From NCBI RefSeq assembly GCF_009664855.1, contig NZ_CP045928.1, forward strand, positions 2,058,522-2,122,521: 64,000 bases of DNA, read 5' to 3'. The translations under genes and the position numbers were made by a program. The DNA is from Flavobacterium sp. SLB02 (GTDB lineage: Bacteria; Bacteroidota; Bacteroidia; Flavobacteriales; Flavobacteriaceae). This document shows positions 8,608 to 16,250 of this stretch, piece by piece. The notes under the pieces were generated by a model. That model saw nothing but the letters and a program-made list of their open reading frames with translations, ran no database searches and was not told where the DNA came from. Numbering within the stretch: the stretch's first letter is position 1; each line of letters begins with the position of its first letter.

Positions 8608-8708
8608 AATAAATAGGTTTTGCGTTATTTATGGCAAACGTACAACAAGAAAATACAGCCAGAGCAAGGGTTGTTACCAGCAACTAGCTTTTGTGATAAG
8701 CAACAAGC

Positions 8709-9614
8709 TTAGGCAATGTTTTTATTTTGAAGCTGCTGATAACAGCTATTAAAGTTATCGATTTGCTTTCTTGAAACAGGTATTTTTATGTCTGTTTCTT
8801 TAAATGATAATACATAACCCTGGGAGTTTCCTGCTACTTGTTTGATCTTATACATATTTACTAAATAGGTTCTGTGGCATCTAAATAAGTGCGGGTAATC
8901 TGTTATTTGAGTTTCAAATTGAGTCAAAGAAATTCTTTTTACTTCTGTAGTAATTTGATGGCCATTCGATTTTGTTAACTCAATGTAATTGCCATCTGCT
9001 TTTGCAAACAGTAATTGGTCCATATCCAGTAAAAAATCATCTTGTTTTACCTGTGTGGTGATAAAAAGATTAGATTTTAAAACTGTTTTTTCGGGTTTAA
9101 CTGCCAGCGGGGTAAATTGCAGAACAAATGGCGATCCTTTTTTTGACTCAAAATAGAAACTGGATAATCGTAGAAAAAAATAGAAAAATATTCCCGCAAC
9201 AAAACAATTTCTGATTTCTTCAAAGAAATAATTCCATGACCAGTTGTCTGGATTGCTATAAAGTAAATCTCGCATCAAGAAACTTGCTGTACCAATTAAA
9301 ACTAATAGCGCTCCAATTTGAATGAATTCTTCAAGCAAAGTCCATTTAGTTTGATTCTTCGTTTTTCTAAAATAATTCAATACTCCAAAATAAACAAATA
9401 AAATTATTGCCGGAGCTAAAGCATGTAAAAAACAAATAAAGAAATAATGCATTCTCAGTTCCGGATCATAAACTCCAAATGGTTTAAACATTAAAAGAAA
9501 TAGTAGAATGATAAGAAATACAATAACAGAGCTTTTGATAAGATTTTCAAACTTATATCGTTGAGGATATTCAATTTCATTCCTCAAATGTTCTGTATTA
9601 ATGTAGAATCGCAT
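8709..9614 (-). CDS. LytTR-domain regulator with membrane N-terminus
   Basis: 301 residues. Four hydrophobic segments occupy about 30-165 and a LytTR DNA-binding domain about 200-298 (DQLLFAKADGNYIEL, HLFRCHRTYLVNMYKI, IPVSRKQI). No receiver domain is present, so it is a one-component, membrane-bound regulator. It stands upstream of the acyltransferase in the same direction, its most likely target. No promoter consensus was recognised before it. Confidence 0.88.
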   Translation of the reverse strand: MRFYINTEHLRNEIEYPQRYKFENLIKSSVIVFLIILLFLLMFKPFGVYDPELRMHYFFICFLHALAPAIILFVYFGVLNYFRKTKNQTKWTLLEEFIQIGALLVLIGTASFLMRDLLYSNPDNWSWNYFFEEIRNCFVAGIFFYFFLRLSSFYFESKKGSPFVLQFTPLAVKPEKTVLKSNLFITTQVKQDDFLLDMDQLLFAKADGNYIELTKSNGHQITTEVKRISLTQFETQITDYPHLFRCHRTYLVNMYKIKQVAGNSQGYVLSFKETDIKIPVSRKQIDNFNSCYQQLQNKNIA

Positions 9615-9781
9615 ATTAAAAATTTATTTTGGGAATAAAAATACAAAAAATAGAAAGCGTATAGCTTTTGGAACTATTTAGATTTGATAGTATATAAAAA
9701 AAAGCAAACCACTCTGAAAAGTAATTTCATTTTTTTACATAAATGGAATATTAACTTTTAATAAAACTATTTTAAGTTATC

Positions 9782-9835
9782 AAAAATGTCAAAACTGAGA
9801 TCAGGTGTTCGATTGTATTCCCTGACAGTCCACAG
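9782..9835. repeat. Decayed tRNA-tail-like repeat, copy 1
   Basis: Contains AGGTGTTCGATTGTATTCC then CCTGACAGTCCACAG. It aligns with copies at 11481-11549 and 12061-12129. It is directly followed by a near copy of the hairpin that follows tRNA-Val 2, but no acceptor or T stem can be folded, so it is not a working tRNA. Confidence 0.55.
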
Positions 9836-9845
9836 AAAGACAAAT

Positions 9846-9877
9846 AACGCCATTGTATTCCAATGGCGTTGTTTTTG
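9846..9877 (+). terminator. Terminator-like hairpin copied from the tRNA-Val 2 tail
   Basis: AACGCCATTG/CAATGGCGTT hairpin with a GTTTTT tail; nearly identical to 5652-5684 including the preceding AAGACAAA. Confidence 0.6.
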
Positions 9878-10082
9878 GTAATATACTTTACAATTTGCTT
9901 AGCTTAATTTTTCATCCTCTCTAAAATAAATTTCACTTTATCAAAAGAATCAATCGTAGTATTCTGTTTTTCTGTATTATTGTAAAAAACTTGTACATTA
10001 TTAAGTAACGCATATACATAAGTTAGCAAAAATTTTGAACTAAAATTACACGAAAAAAAGGATCAAACGCAAATCTTGGGGA

Positions 10083-10403
10083 TTAGGCAAAAAGATTAAA
10101 TAATCTGAATAAGAAGAAATCTACTTTACGCACACCTCTAAATTGACTTCTGAATGCTTTTACTTTAGCATTGAATGATTCAGCAGAAGCATTAGTACTT
10201 CTATTATCAAAATAGTTTAAGATTGATTGGTAATTAACCGTTATAGTATTTAAAAGGATATTAAAATTTTTAAACCCTGAGTCCTCTACATTCCTGTACC
10301 AATGTGCCAGTTTGGTCATCGCAATATGTTTATTGTTATGATTGTTGTAAATACCTCGTAGTTGTTGGGTTAAACTGTAAGCTTTTTTAATATCTGGAAA
10401 CAA
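10083..10403 (-). pseudogene. Transposase, C-terminal remnant (ISAon1-like DDE family)
   Basis: Only the last 106 residues remain. KLAHWYRNVEDSGFKNFN, the run FDNRSTNASAESFNAKVKAF and FRSQFRGVRKVDFFLFRLF match the end of ISAon1/ISL3-like DDE transposases of Bacteroidota. The glutamate in NASAESFNAK is the expected last acidic catalytic residue. The N-terminal two thirds are missing: similarity begins abruptly at FPDIKKAY, 18 bp from the start of the oppositely oriented SMI1-like gene, so a rearrangement joined these two. It cannot work alone. Confidence 0.8.
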
Positions 10404-10421
10404 GCCAAATAAAAAAATACT

Positions 10422-11321
10422 ATGAATATTCCAGAAAATATTACTGAATTTTTATATTGGATAAAAGAAAGAACAGAATTATTTTGGAGTATTGATCCAA
10501 AAACTTCATCAAATGATTTTGTTTGTGAAGATTGGATTTATGGTGCAAAATGGATTGGACTTTCTAAAGATGAAATTGATGAAATAGAAATTAAATATTC
10601 TGTTGAATTCACATTTGAATATCGGGAATTTTTGAAGGTTTTACATACAATTGATAGGAAAGAAAAAATTGAATATTCCGAAACATTTGATGAAAATTCA
10701 AAGACTATGGTTGAAGAAAGACCATTTTTTTATAATTGGTTAAATGATGAAAAGGAAATTAGAGAAATTATAAAATGGTCATTCGAAACAATATATCAAG
10801 ATGTTATTGGGACAAATAGGGTTTGGCTAAAATCTTGGGGAAAAAGACCAAAATCTGAAATAGAAATAAAAAACATTTTTACAAGTTGGCATCAAAAAAC
10901 TCCTAAATTAATCCCAATTCGAGGGAATAGATTTGTAATTAGTGAGCCTAATTTACAATTTAATCCAGTCTTGTCAATTTGGGGTTCTGATATTATTGTC
11001 TATGGGTGGAATTTAAGAAGTTACTTGCTAAACGAACTTCAAGAGCATTTAGATATTCAAGAAAATATTTACGATGAAGAAGATAAATGTTATTATCCTG
11101 AGTTAATTAATGAAGTGCAAACAATTTTTGATGAAGATTATAAGTTTGACAAAAATAAAGATATTCCATATTGGAAGGAATTAATATTAATTTGGAATTC
11201 AGGCTGGTCAAGTTTTGGTTTAAAATACCCTGGACAAGAAGATAATAATGCATATCGAATAATGAAAACTTATGTTCCAGATGGTGAGGAAAATGAACAA
11301 AAAAAATTTAACAGCTTTTAA
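10422..11321 (+). CDS. SMI1/KNR4 (SUKH)-like protein, probable orphan immunity-type gene
   Basis: 299 residues, no signal peptide, acidic and very rich in Lys/Glu/Ile/Trp. Residues about 40-75 (WIGLSKDEIDEIEIKYSVEF, then TFEYREFLKVLH) carry the SMI1/KNR4 signature, and LIPIRGNRFVI with VLSIWGSDIIVYGWNLRSYL fits its later strands. SUKH proteins often protect against polymorphic toxins. No toxin is visible nearby; the gene stands between a truncated transposase and a GIY-YIG pseudogene, so it is probably a displaced orphan. Its upstream DNA is transposon-derived within 18 bp, so its native promoter may be lost. Confidence 0.7.
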   Translation: MNIPENITEFLYWIKERTELFWSIDPKTSSNDFVCEDWIYGAKWIGLSKDEIDEIEIKYSVEFTFEYREFLKVLHTIDRKEKIEYSETFDENSKTMVEERPFFYNWLNDEKEIREIIKWSFETIYQDVIGTNRVWLKSWGKRPKSEIEIKNIFTSWHQKTPKLIPIRGNRFVISEPNLQFNPVLSIWGSDIIVYGWNLRSYLLNELQEHLDIQENIYDEEDKCYYPELINEVQTIFDEDYKFDKNKDIPYWKELILIWNSGWSSFGLKYPGQEDNNAYRIMKTYVPDGEENEQKKFNSF

Positions 11322-11480
11322 ATAGATTTTTGCCTACAGCCTCTAACCGTAATCGCAGAGATTTAATTGATGCTTCATTTTAACCGATAAATTCTCTATT
11401 AGCAGAGAACTCAGTACTCTATGATCGGTAATCTGCAAGTTAGAAGCAAAATGTTGACATCCTCCTTATCCTATTAATAC

Positions 11481-11549
11481 TTCATTTTATATTTTCAAAA
11501 AATGTCAATACAGGTATTAAGTGTTCGACTGTGATCCCTGACAGCCCAC
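11481..11549. repeat. Decayed tRNA-tail-like repeat, copy 2
   Basis: Shares CATTTTATATTTTC with copy 3 and GTGTTCGA, TCCCTGACAG and CCACA with copy 1. It runs straight into a 30-nt sequence also found after tRNA-Val 1 (from GCCCACAAAATTCCAAAA), so a tRNA tail is joined to unrelated DNA here. Confidence 0.55.
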
Positions 11550-11558
11550 AAAATTCCA

Positions 11559-11597
11559 AAAACTCCAAAGTCATATTGATTTTGGAGTTTTTTTATT
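11559..11597 (+). terminator. Terminator copied from the tRNA-Val 1 tail
   Basis: AAAACTCCAAAG/TTTTGGAGTTTTTTT hairpin and T run; near identical to 2844-2881. Confidence 0.65.
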
Positions 11598-11608
11598 TTT
11601 ATACCTTC

Positions 11609-11862
11609 ATGAATTTTATTGTTTACATCTTATTTAGGATCAACACGAAAACGGATGGATCAACACGAAAAACTGAGGAGCAGTAAAAAGACTTATTCGC
11701 CATAATCAAAAAAGCAAAGGTTTTACAGGAAATACAAACGATTGGAAAGTTGTTTATACTGAAAAGTATGAAACCAAAGAGATTGCACACAAAAGAGAAT
11801 TGCATATCAAATCCTGGAAAAGCAGAATCAAAATTCAAGAATTAATTCAATCTATAGATTAG
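11609..11862 (+). pseudogene. GIY-YIG endonuclease pseudogene (frameshifted)
   Basis: Two frames together give a small GIY-YIG protein. From the ATG at 11609 the frame reads MNFIVYILF...DGSTRKTEEQ and then stops at 11684-11686; the VYIL and GST parts match the VYIL..GST core, but the second Tyr block (YYIG) is damaged. From about 11677 another frame continues RLIRHNQKSKGFTGNTNDWK, VVYTEKYETKEIAHKRE and IKSWKSRIKIQELIQSID, the typical C-terminus of flavobacterial GIY-YIG proteins. At least one frameshift plus loss in the middle make it inactive. The stop TAG at 11860-11862 lies inside a tRNA D-arm fragment (11857-11875). Confidence 0.75.
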
Positions 11863-11875
11863 CTCAGCTGGTTCA
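11857..11875 (+). pseudogene. tRNA 5' fragment (D-arm)
   Basis: The 19 nt GATTAGCTCAGCTGGTTCA equal positions 5-23 of the two tRNA-Val genes of this window. No acceptor, anticodon or T arm follows. Many tRNAs share this stretch, so the parent need not be tRNA-Val. Confidence 0.7.
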
Positions 11876-12060
11876 AAGATTACCGCAGAAATTTATAGAT
11901 AAAGCCACTAAAAATTCATTAAAGAAAGAGCTTGCGAAAAAGATAATCAGCTAATATCGGTTTTTTGAAATTGTATTTTAACTGAAAATATCGGCGTTTA
12001 AAGCCTAACTTAAGGTAAAACTTAGAAACCTTTTTATGATATCTCAATTTTACCAAATAT

Positions 12061-12129
12061 TTTATTTTATATTTTCGTAAAACGTTACATTTGGTACTAA
12101 GTTTCGGATTGCTGTCCCTAACACTCCAA
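12061..12129. repeat. Decayed tRNA-tail-like repeat, copy 3
   Basis: Begins TTTATTTTATATTTTCGTAA, with GGTACTAAGTTTCGGATTGC and CTGTCCCTAACACTCC; followed by AAGACAAATAAAGCC, which resembles the tail after tRNA-Val 2. More diverged than copies 1 and 2. Confidence 0.45.
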
Positions 12130-12301
12130 GAAAAGACAAATAAAGCCAGTGCTTTTTATCTATGATGTTTCGCCAATGCCAAAAGTCAATAGACCTGCTT
12201 AATCCGCTTGTTCTATTCGAGTTAATAATTTTCAAGTATATATGTCCGTCAGAAGCACTTTCAATGGTTCCTGATGCGAAACTGTTTATTCCTATTCCCA
12301 T
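12062..12301 (-). CDS. Doubtful small reading frame, no known family
   Basis: 79 codons from the ATG at 12301. I do not recognise the product; the first part (residues 1-57) has a protein-like composition (SASDGHIYLKIINSNRTSG), but the last 22 residues are simply the translation of repeat copy 3. No clear promoter stands before it. It may be the rest of a lost gene or no gene at all. Confidence 0.2.
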   Translation of the reverse strand: MGIGINSFASGTIESASDGHIYLKIINSNRTSGLSRSIDFWHWRNIIDKKHWLYLSFLGVLGTAIRNLVPNVTFYENIK

Positions 12302-12433
12302 AATTTTTAATATAATTTACAATTATCAATTACTTGTTTATCCACTTATTATCAAAAGTCTAAATGAAAATTATTTAAAAAACCTCAAAGATTGTGAATA
12401 TCCATGAGGTTTACATAATTTATTTATAGTAGG

Positions 12434-13063
12434 TTATGCTATTTCAATACTATCAAAAGCTCTTTGTATTGCTGCCTCCTTAATGCCTTCTAATTGAGCA
12501 CCATCGGCACGGAAAGCTGTAAAGTCAGTCAGTCCAAGAAAAGCCAAACTTGATTTAAGCAAAGGCACGTTAAAATCTTTATCAAGGTAAGGTATGTTGA
12601 ATTCTGGAATTTCAGGAGCGTTCTGATTGTATATCCAGCCTGATGAGAAAGCGATATATACTTTTTTACCATGCACCAAGCCTTCCGGACCGGTCGGAGT
12701 ATATTGAAATGTAACATTAACTCTGGTGATATGATCCAAATAAGTTTTTAAGTTGGATGTAATAGTAAAATTAAACATAGGCGACTCAATCACAATAATG
12801 TCAGATTCTACAAGTGCTGCAATGGCATCGTCTGAAAATTTAGAAGCGGCCGCCTGTTGTGGAGTACGATTTTCTATTGGAGTGTAAAATGCGTTTATAA
12901 GATCTTCGCTCAAGTGTGGAAAAGGATTTTTGATAAGGTCATATTCTTTTACGTCGCTTCCTGGGTAGGTTTCGATAATTTTATCTACGATAGCATTTCC
13001 TAATTTCCTAGTGATAGATATATCCATTCGAGGACTTGATTTAACGTGCAATACTTTTTTCAT
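12434..13063 (-). CDS. azoR: FMN-dependent NADH azoreductase family
   Basis: 209 residues, the full length for AzoR. Flavodoxin-like fold: KSSPRMDISITRKLG (phosphate loop for FMN), ESPMFNFTITSNLKTYLDHI (the PMYNF/PMFNF flavin loop) and SSGWIY in place of the usual SRGG region. It reduces azo dyes and quinones by two electrons with NADH and thereby limits quinone stress. It is divergent from an HxlR gene at 13192; a minus-strand -7 box TACATTTG sits at 13108-13101 without a good -33, which suits an activator- or repressor-controlled promoter. Confidence 0.92.
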   Translation of the reverse strand: MKKVLHVKSSPRMDISITRKLGNAIVDKIIETYPGSDVKEYDLIKNPFPHLSEDLINAFYTPIENRTPQQAAASKFSDDAIAALVESDIIVIESPMFNFTITSNLKTYLDHITRVNVTFQYTPTGPEGLVHGKKVYIAFSSGWIYNQNAPEIPEFNIPYLDKDFNVPLLKSSLAFLGLTDFTAFRADGAQLEGIKEAAIQRAFDSIEIA

Positions 13064-13100
13064 GATTATAGTTTTTTAAATAATTATTAATTCTATTCAG

Positions 13101-13182
13101 CAAATGTATGTATATTCGCTAACAAATAGTTAGTAGTAATGAATAGGTTAGTAGTAACTTTTAGGTTAGTACTAGTGATTAA
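13101..13182. promoter_or_regulatory. Divergent azoR/HxlR control region with three 18-bp direct repeats
   Basis: GTTAGTAGTAA begins at 13129 and 13147, and the variant GTTAGTACTAG at 13165: three direct repeats with an exact 18-bp period. They lie just upstream of the azoR -7 box (TACATTTG, minus strand, 13108-13101) and 10 bp before the HxlR start codon at 13192. CTAAC at 13119-13123 also pairs with the first GTTAG. Confidence 0.55.
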
Positions 13183-13191
13183 TCAGTAATT

Positions 13192-13563
13192 ATGATAGCA
13201 AAAGAAGGTCAAAAAGTAATGTATACAGAGGTACAGTGCTTAAGGAATATAGCAGCAATAGAAGATGCGTTATATGTTGTAGGAGGCAAATGGAAATTAA
13301 GAATAATCATCGCTCTTGTGAGCGGTTATGTTAGATTTAATGAAATCCAGCGTACCATAAATGGAATTTCAGCAAGAGTGCTTTCTAATGAATTGAAAGA
13401 TTTGGAAATAAACGGGCTGGTTACAAGGGTTGTACATGCAGATTTAAAGCCGGTAATTGTAGAATATGTTCCCACAGAATATGCACAGAGCTTGGGGAAA
13501 ATAATTTCAGCCTTAACAGAATGGGGTCTGAGTCACAAACTTAAAATTACACAAAAATCATAG
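13192..13563 (+). CDS. HxlR-family transcriptional regulator
   Basis: 123 residues (an internal Met at 13219 is an alternative start). HxlR winged helix: CLRNIAAIEDALYVVGGKWK, FNEIQRTINGISARVLSNEL, DLEINGLVTRVVHADLKPV. The cysteine near the N-terminus (VQCLRNI) is the residue that senses diamide or quinones in YodB/QorR relatives. Divergent from azoR, with three direct repeats between them, so it most likely controls azoR and itself. Confidence 0.92.
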   Translation: MIAKEGQKVMYTEVQCLRNIAAIEDALYVVGGKWKLRIIIALVSGYVRFNEIQRTINGISARVLSNELKDLEINGLVTRVVHADLKPVIVEYVPTEYAQSLGKIISALTEWGLSHKLKITQKS

Positions 13564-13694
13564 TTCTTTAAGAATAACAAAGCAGCCCTGTACTTGAATA
13601 AGAGCTACCAGTCCATCTATACAATATATTGTCAGTCACTGCCGTACTGCCGATGATATTTCGTAATTTCGTTATGGAAATATTCCACAGCCAA

Positions 13695-14297
13695 ATGAAG
13701 AAAAAACCAATAAAAATGAAAGAGCTTCTAAAAGAAAATATCTTGAAACACATTTCACTTTCTCAAGATGAAATAGAAGCATTTGTAGATTTATTTGCAA
13801 AAAAAGAAATCAGGAAAAGGGAGTTTCTCTTGCGAGAAGGAGATGTGTGCAAATTTGAAGCTTTCGTTGTCAAAGGACTGTTTCGTGTTTATCATATTGA
13901 TCAAAATGGTTTTGAGCAGATATTATATTTTGCTGTTGAAAATTGGTGGATAACGGATATTGATAGTTTTTGCAATGAAACACCATCGCAGCTTTTTATT
14001 GAATCACTTGAAGACAGTGAAATACTTTTAATAGCAAAAAAGGAAAAAGAATATGCTTACGCGAATTTGCCGCAAATAGAAAAACTTTTTAGGATCATGA
14101 CTCAAAAGACGCATGTCGCTTTACAGAGAAGAATGATTGACAATTTAAGTAAAACAGCAGATCAGCGTTATATCGAATTCTCTACAAAATATCCAAAACT
14201 TATACAACGACTGTCTAATATTCAAGTAGCTGCTTATCTCGGAATTACAAATGTATTTTTGAGTAATATTCGAAAAAAAATTGCGCTTAAAAAATAG
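13695..14297 (+). CDS. Crp/Fnr-family regulator
   Basis: About 200 residues from the ATG at 13695; ATGs at 13629, 13674 and 13716 are also in frame, but the regulator domain starts only after MKELLKEN. A cyclic-nucleotide-binding-like beta barrel (EFLLREGDVCKFEAFVVKGL) is followed by a helix and a short HTH (LSNIQVAAYLGITNVFLSNI). No conserved cysteine cluster, so not an Fe-S Fnr. The MBL/SnoaL operon starts 87 bp downstream with a palindrome at the activator position, which makes it the likely target. Confidence 0.85.
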   Translation: MKKKPIKMKELLKENILKHISLSQDEIEAFVDLFAKKEIRKREFLLREGDVCKFEAFVVKGLFRVYHIDQNGFEQILYFAVENWWITDIDSFCNETPSQLFIESLEDSEILLIAKKEKEYAYANLPQIEKLFRIMTQKTHVALQRRMIDNLSKTADQRYIEFSTKYPKLIQRLSNIQVAAYLGITNVFLSNIRKKIALKK

Positions 14298-14311
14298 AAA
14301 TCCTCTTATTT

Positions 14312-14357
14312 ATTAAACTAGTTTAATGTTTCGAGACAGCATTGTGTTTCATCTTTG
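14312..14357 (+). promoter_or_regulatory. Candidate Crp/Fnr-activated promoter of the MBL operon
   Basis: Perfect palindrome ATTAAACTAGTTTAAT at 14312-14327, then a weak -7 CATCTTTG at 14350-14357 with no TTG at -33. The palindrome centre lies 37.5 bp before the last base of the -7 box, that is near -41.5 if transcription begins 4 bp after the box. Confidence 0.5.
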
Positions 14358-14384
14358 CAGTGTTAATTTAAAATCTAACCAAAA

Positions 14385-15275
14385 ATGAAACACATTTTAT
14401 CAAAACTAATTTTAACAATTTTAATTTTATCTAACATGGAATCACAAGCACAAAATTTCAAAACCATTGAAGCCAATAATTTAAAACTTGAAGTATTTAA
14501 TGCATCAGAAAATAGTTTTGGTGTAGCCTCTGTAATAGTATCAGGAAAAACAGATGCCGTTTTGATCGATGCACAGTTTACGCTGGAAGACGCTGAAAAA
14601 GTAGCCGAAAAAATTAAAAAATCAGGCAAAAAACTAACCACTATTTATATTTCACATACAGATCCAGATTTCTATTTTGGATTGGAAGTATTCAAAAAAT
14701 ATTTCCCTGAAGTTACGGCTTATGCTTCGCCTGCAACAGTCGAGTCTATTAAAGCCACCGCACAGAAAAAATTAGACGTTTGGGGAGAACGATTGGGAAA
14801 AGCCATTACTTCTAATATTGTTTTACCTCAGGTTTTAAAAGGAAACTATATTGATCTGGAAGGAAAAAAACTAGAAATTATAGGTCTGGAAGAATTTCCT
14901 TCAAAAACATTTGTCTGGATACCATCAATAAAAGCAGTTGTTGGCGGTATCAATGTTTTCGGAACAACCTTTAATCTTTGGATGGCAGATGCACAAACAG
15001 CAGATGCCCGTAAACAATGGATCAATGTCCTGGATAAAATTGAGGCATTACATCCGGAAATTGTAATTCCTGCTCACGCTAATTCTCAAAGTCCGTTTGA
15101 TATTTTGGCTGTAAAACATACAAAAAGCTATATCCAGTTTTATGAAGAGGCTTTAAAAACGAACAAAACTTCGGAAGATTTAATTAAAACTATTAAAGCA
15201 AAATATCCAACACTTACTTTTGAAACTGCCTTACAGATTGGTGCCAAAGTGAATACGGGAGAAATGAAATGGTAA
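14385..15275 (+). CDS. Exported MBL-fold protein with altered metal motif
   Basis: 296 residues. A signal peptide (ends near ESQA|QNF) points to the periplasm. The metallo-beta-lactamase fold is recognisable (DAVLIDAQFT, IYISHTDPDFYFGLEVF, IVIPAHANSQS), but the usual HxHxDH reads HTDPDF: second and last histidines are replaced. Metal binding or activity may therefore differ; related proteins with this variant exist among uncharacterised MBL hydrolases, as far as I recall. The next gene overlaps its stop by 7 bp, so they are translated together. The Crp/Fnr gene just upstream is the probable regulator. Confidence 0.85.
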   Translation: MKHILSKLILTILILSNMESQAQNFKTIEANNLKLEVFNASENSFGVASVIVSGKTDAVLIDAQFTLEDAEKVAEKIKKSGKKLTTIYISHTDPDFYFGLEVFKKYFPEVTAYASPATVESIKATAQKKLDVWGERLGKAITSNIVLPQVLKGNYIDLEGKKLEIIGLEEFPSKTFVWIPSIKAVVGGINVFGTTFNLWMADAQTADARKQWINVLDKIEALHPEIVIPAHANSQSPFDILAVKHTKSYIQFYEEALKTNKTSEDLIKTIKAKYPTLTFETALQIGAKVNTGEMKW

Positions 15276-15733
15276 AATTAAAAGTCATATTCAGCCTGAC
15301 AATACTTATTATATTGTCAGGCTGTTCTTTAAACAAAAATAACATGACAAATCTAGAAATTGTAAAAAGCACATACGAAGGAAAGACTTCTGAAGAAAAC
15401 GGAAAAAATTTAGCTAAATATATAGTAGATAATATTTCCTGGACAGAAGCGAAAGGTTTTCCTTATGCAGGAACTTATATTGGTTTGGAAAATATAACTA
15501 AAAATGTTTTTAGCAGGCTGGGAAGTGAATGGATTGATTACAAATTTACTCCGGAAGATTACGTCGCAAGTGATGATAAAGTTGTTGCTTTTGGCACCTA
15601 TACAGGCACATACAAAATAACAGGCAAATCATTTAAAGCCAGAGTAGCTCATATTTGGAAACTAAAACAGGGTAAAATTCTAAGCTTTGAGCAATTTGTA
15701 GACAGCCAGCCTGTTAATGATGCGATGAAATAG
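15269..15733 (+). CDS. SnoaL-like lipoprotein
   Basis: 154 residues. Lipobox LSGC near residues 17-20 after a hydrophobic start, then a SnoaL/NTF2-like domain (EIVKSTYEGKTSEENGKNLA, ISWTEAKGFPYAGTYIG, VAFGTYTGTYKITGKSFKAR, HIWKLKQGKILSFEQFVD). Anchored in a membrane facing the periplasm. Its start overlaps the stop of the MBL gene, so both proteins probably act together on one compound class. Confidence 0.88.
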   Translation: MVKLKVIFSLTILIILSGCSLNKNNMTNLEIVKSTYEGKTSEENGKNLAKYIVDNISWTEAKGFPYAGTYIGLENITKNVFSRLGSEWIDYKFTPEDYVASDDKVVAFGTYTGTYKITGKSFKARVAHIWKLKQGKILSFEQFVDSQPVNDAMK

Positions 15734-15764
15734 AACCATCGCTTTTCATAAAAATTCACATTTA

Positions 15765-16250
15765 CTAATTAGCAATTTTCTTTAAATAAAATTTTGCAAT
15801 GTTTTTAGAACCTTTGCTTCTTCGCACAATTTTACCTGTTTGGATATTGTATACCAAAAGCTTATTATATTTTATTTTAAATTTTAAATGATAAGGAATT
15901 CCATCCTCAAATTTTAAATCATACAAAGGCATATTTTGAAACTGGTTTGTATCAATTGGTTTTTCCAGTAATTCTCCCATTGACAAGGTATCAAGGGCAT
16001 AATCATATTTTAGCTTGTCAAACTCTATATAGGCAATGTTATTTCTTGAGATTTTAAATTTTCCCTTTAATTCTTCATTCATCAAATCTCCAGCTTTATT
16101 AAATTTTACCGTACTGTCGGTATTAAATTTTATTTGGGTCACAAAAAAACCAAGCTGTGCAAAATTCGATCTATATGTTCCGCAAAAATTTCTGTTTGAG
16201 TTACATGAAACAAATAAAAGTAATAGGAGTAAGAAAAATATTTTTTTCAT
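15765..16250 (-). CDS. Small lipoprotein of unknown function
   Basis: 161 residues with a clear lipobox (LLFVSC near 12-17). The mature part has a lipocalin-like pattern: FCGTYRSNF start, FNTDSTVKFNKAGDLMNEEL, KFKISRNNIAYIEFDKLKYD. No enzyme motif. It is convergent with the SnoaL lipoprotein. About 104 bp upstream of its start the motif AATATTTCTTATATTGG (minus strand, 16370-16354) is shared with the AraC gene at 20565 and the serine hydrolase at 26015. Confidence 0.75.
   Translation of the reverse strand: MKKIFFLLLLLLFVSCNSNRNFCGTYRSNFAQLGFFVTQIKFNTDSTVKFNKAGDLMNEELKGKFKISRNNIAYIEFDKLKYDYALDTLSMGELLEKPIDTNQFQNMPLYDLKFEDGIPYHLKFKIKYNKLLVYNIQTGKIVRRSKGSKNIAKFYLKKIAN

Noticed and set aside
9782..9835. 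A possible third tRNA gene before the terminator at 9846
   Set aside because: Only a T-loop-like word is present; acceptor, D and anticodon stems cannot be formed.
11623..11838. A 71-codon frame on the minus strand
   Set aside because: It is the antisense of the GIY-YIG pseudogene, whose plus-strand frames show clear family similarity.
12162..12407. An 81-codon frame on the plus strand
   Set aside because: No family similarity, low-complexity end, and it runs antisense to another doubtful frame in repeat-rich DNA.
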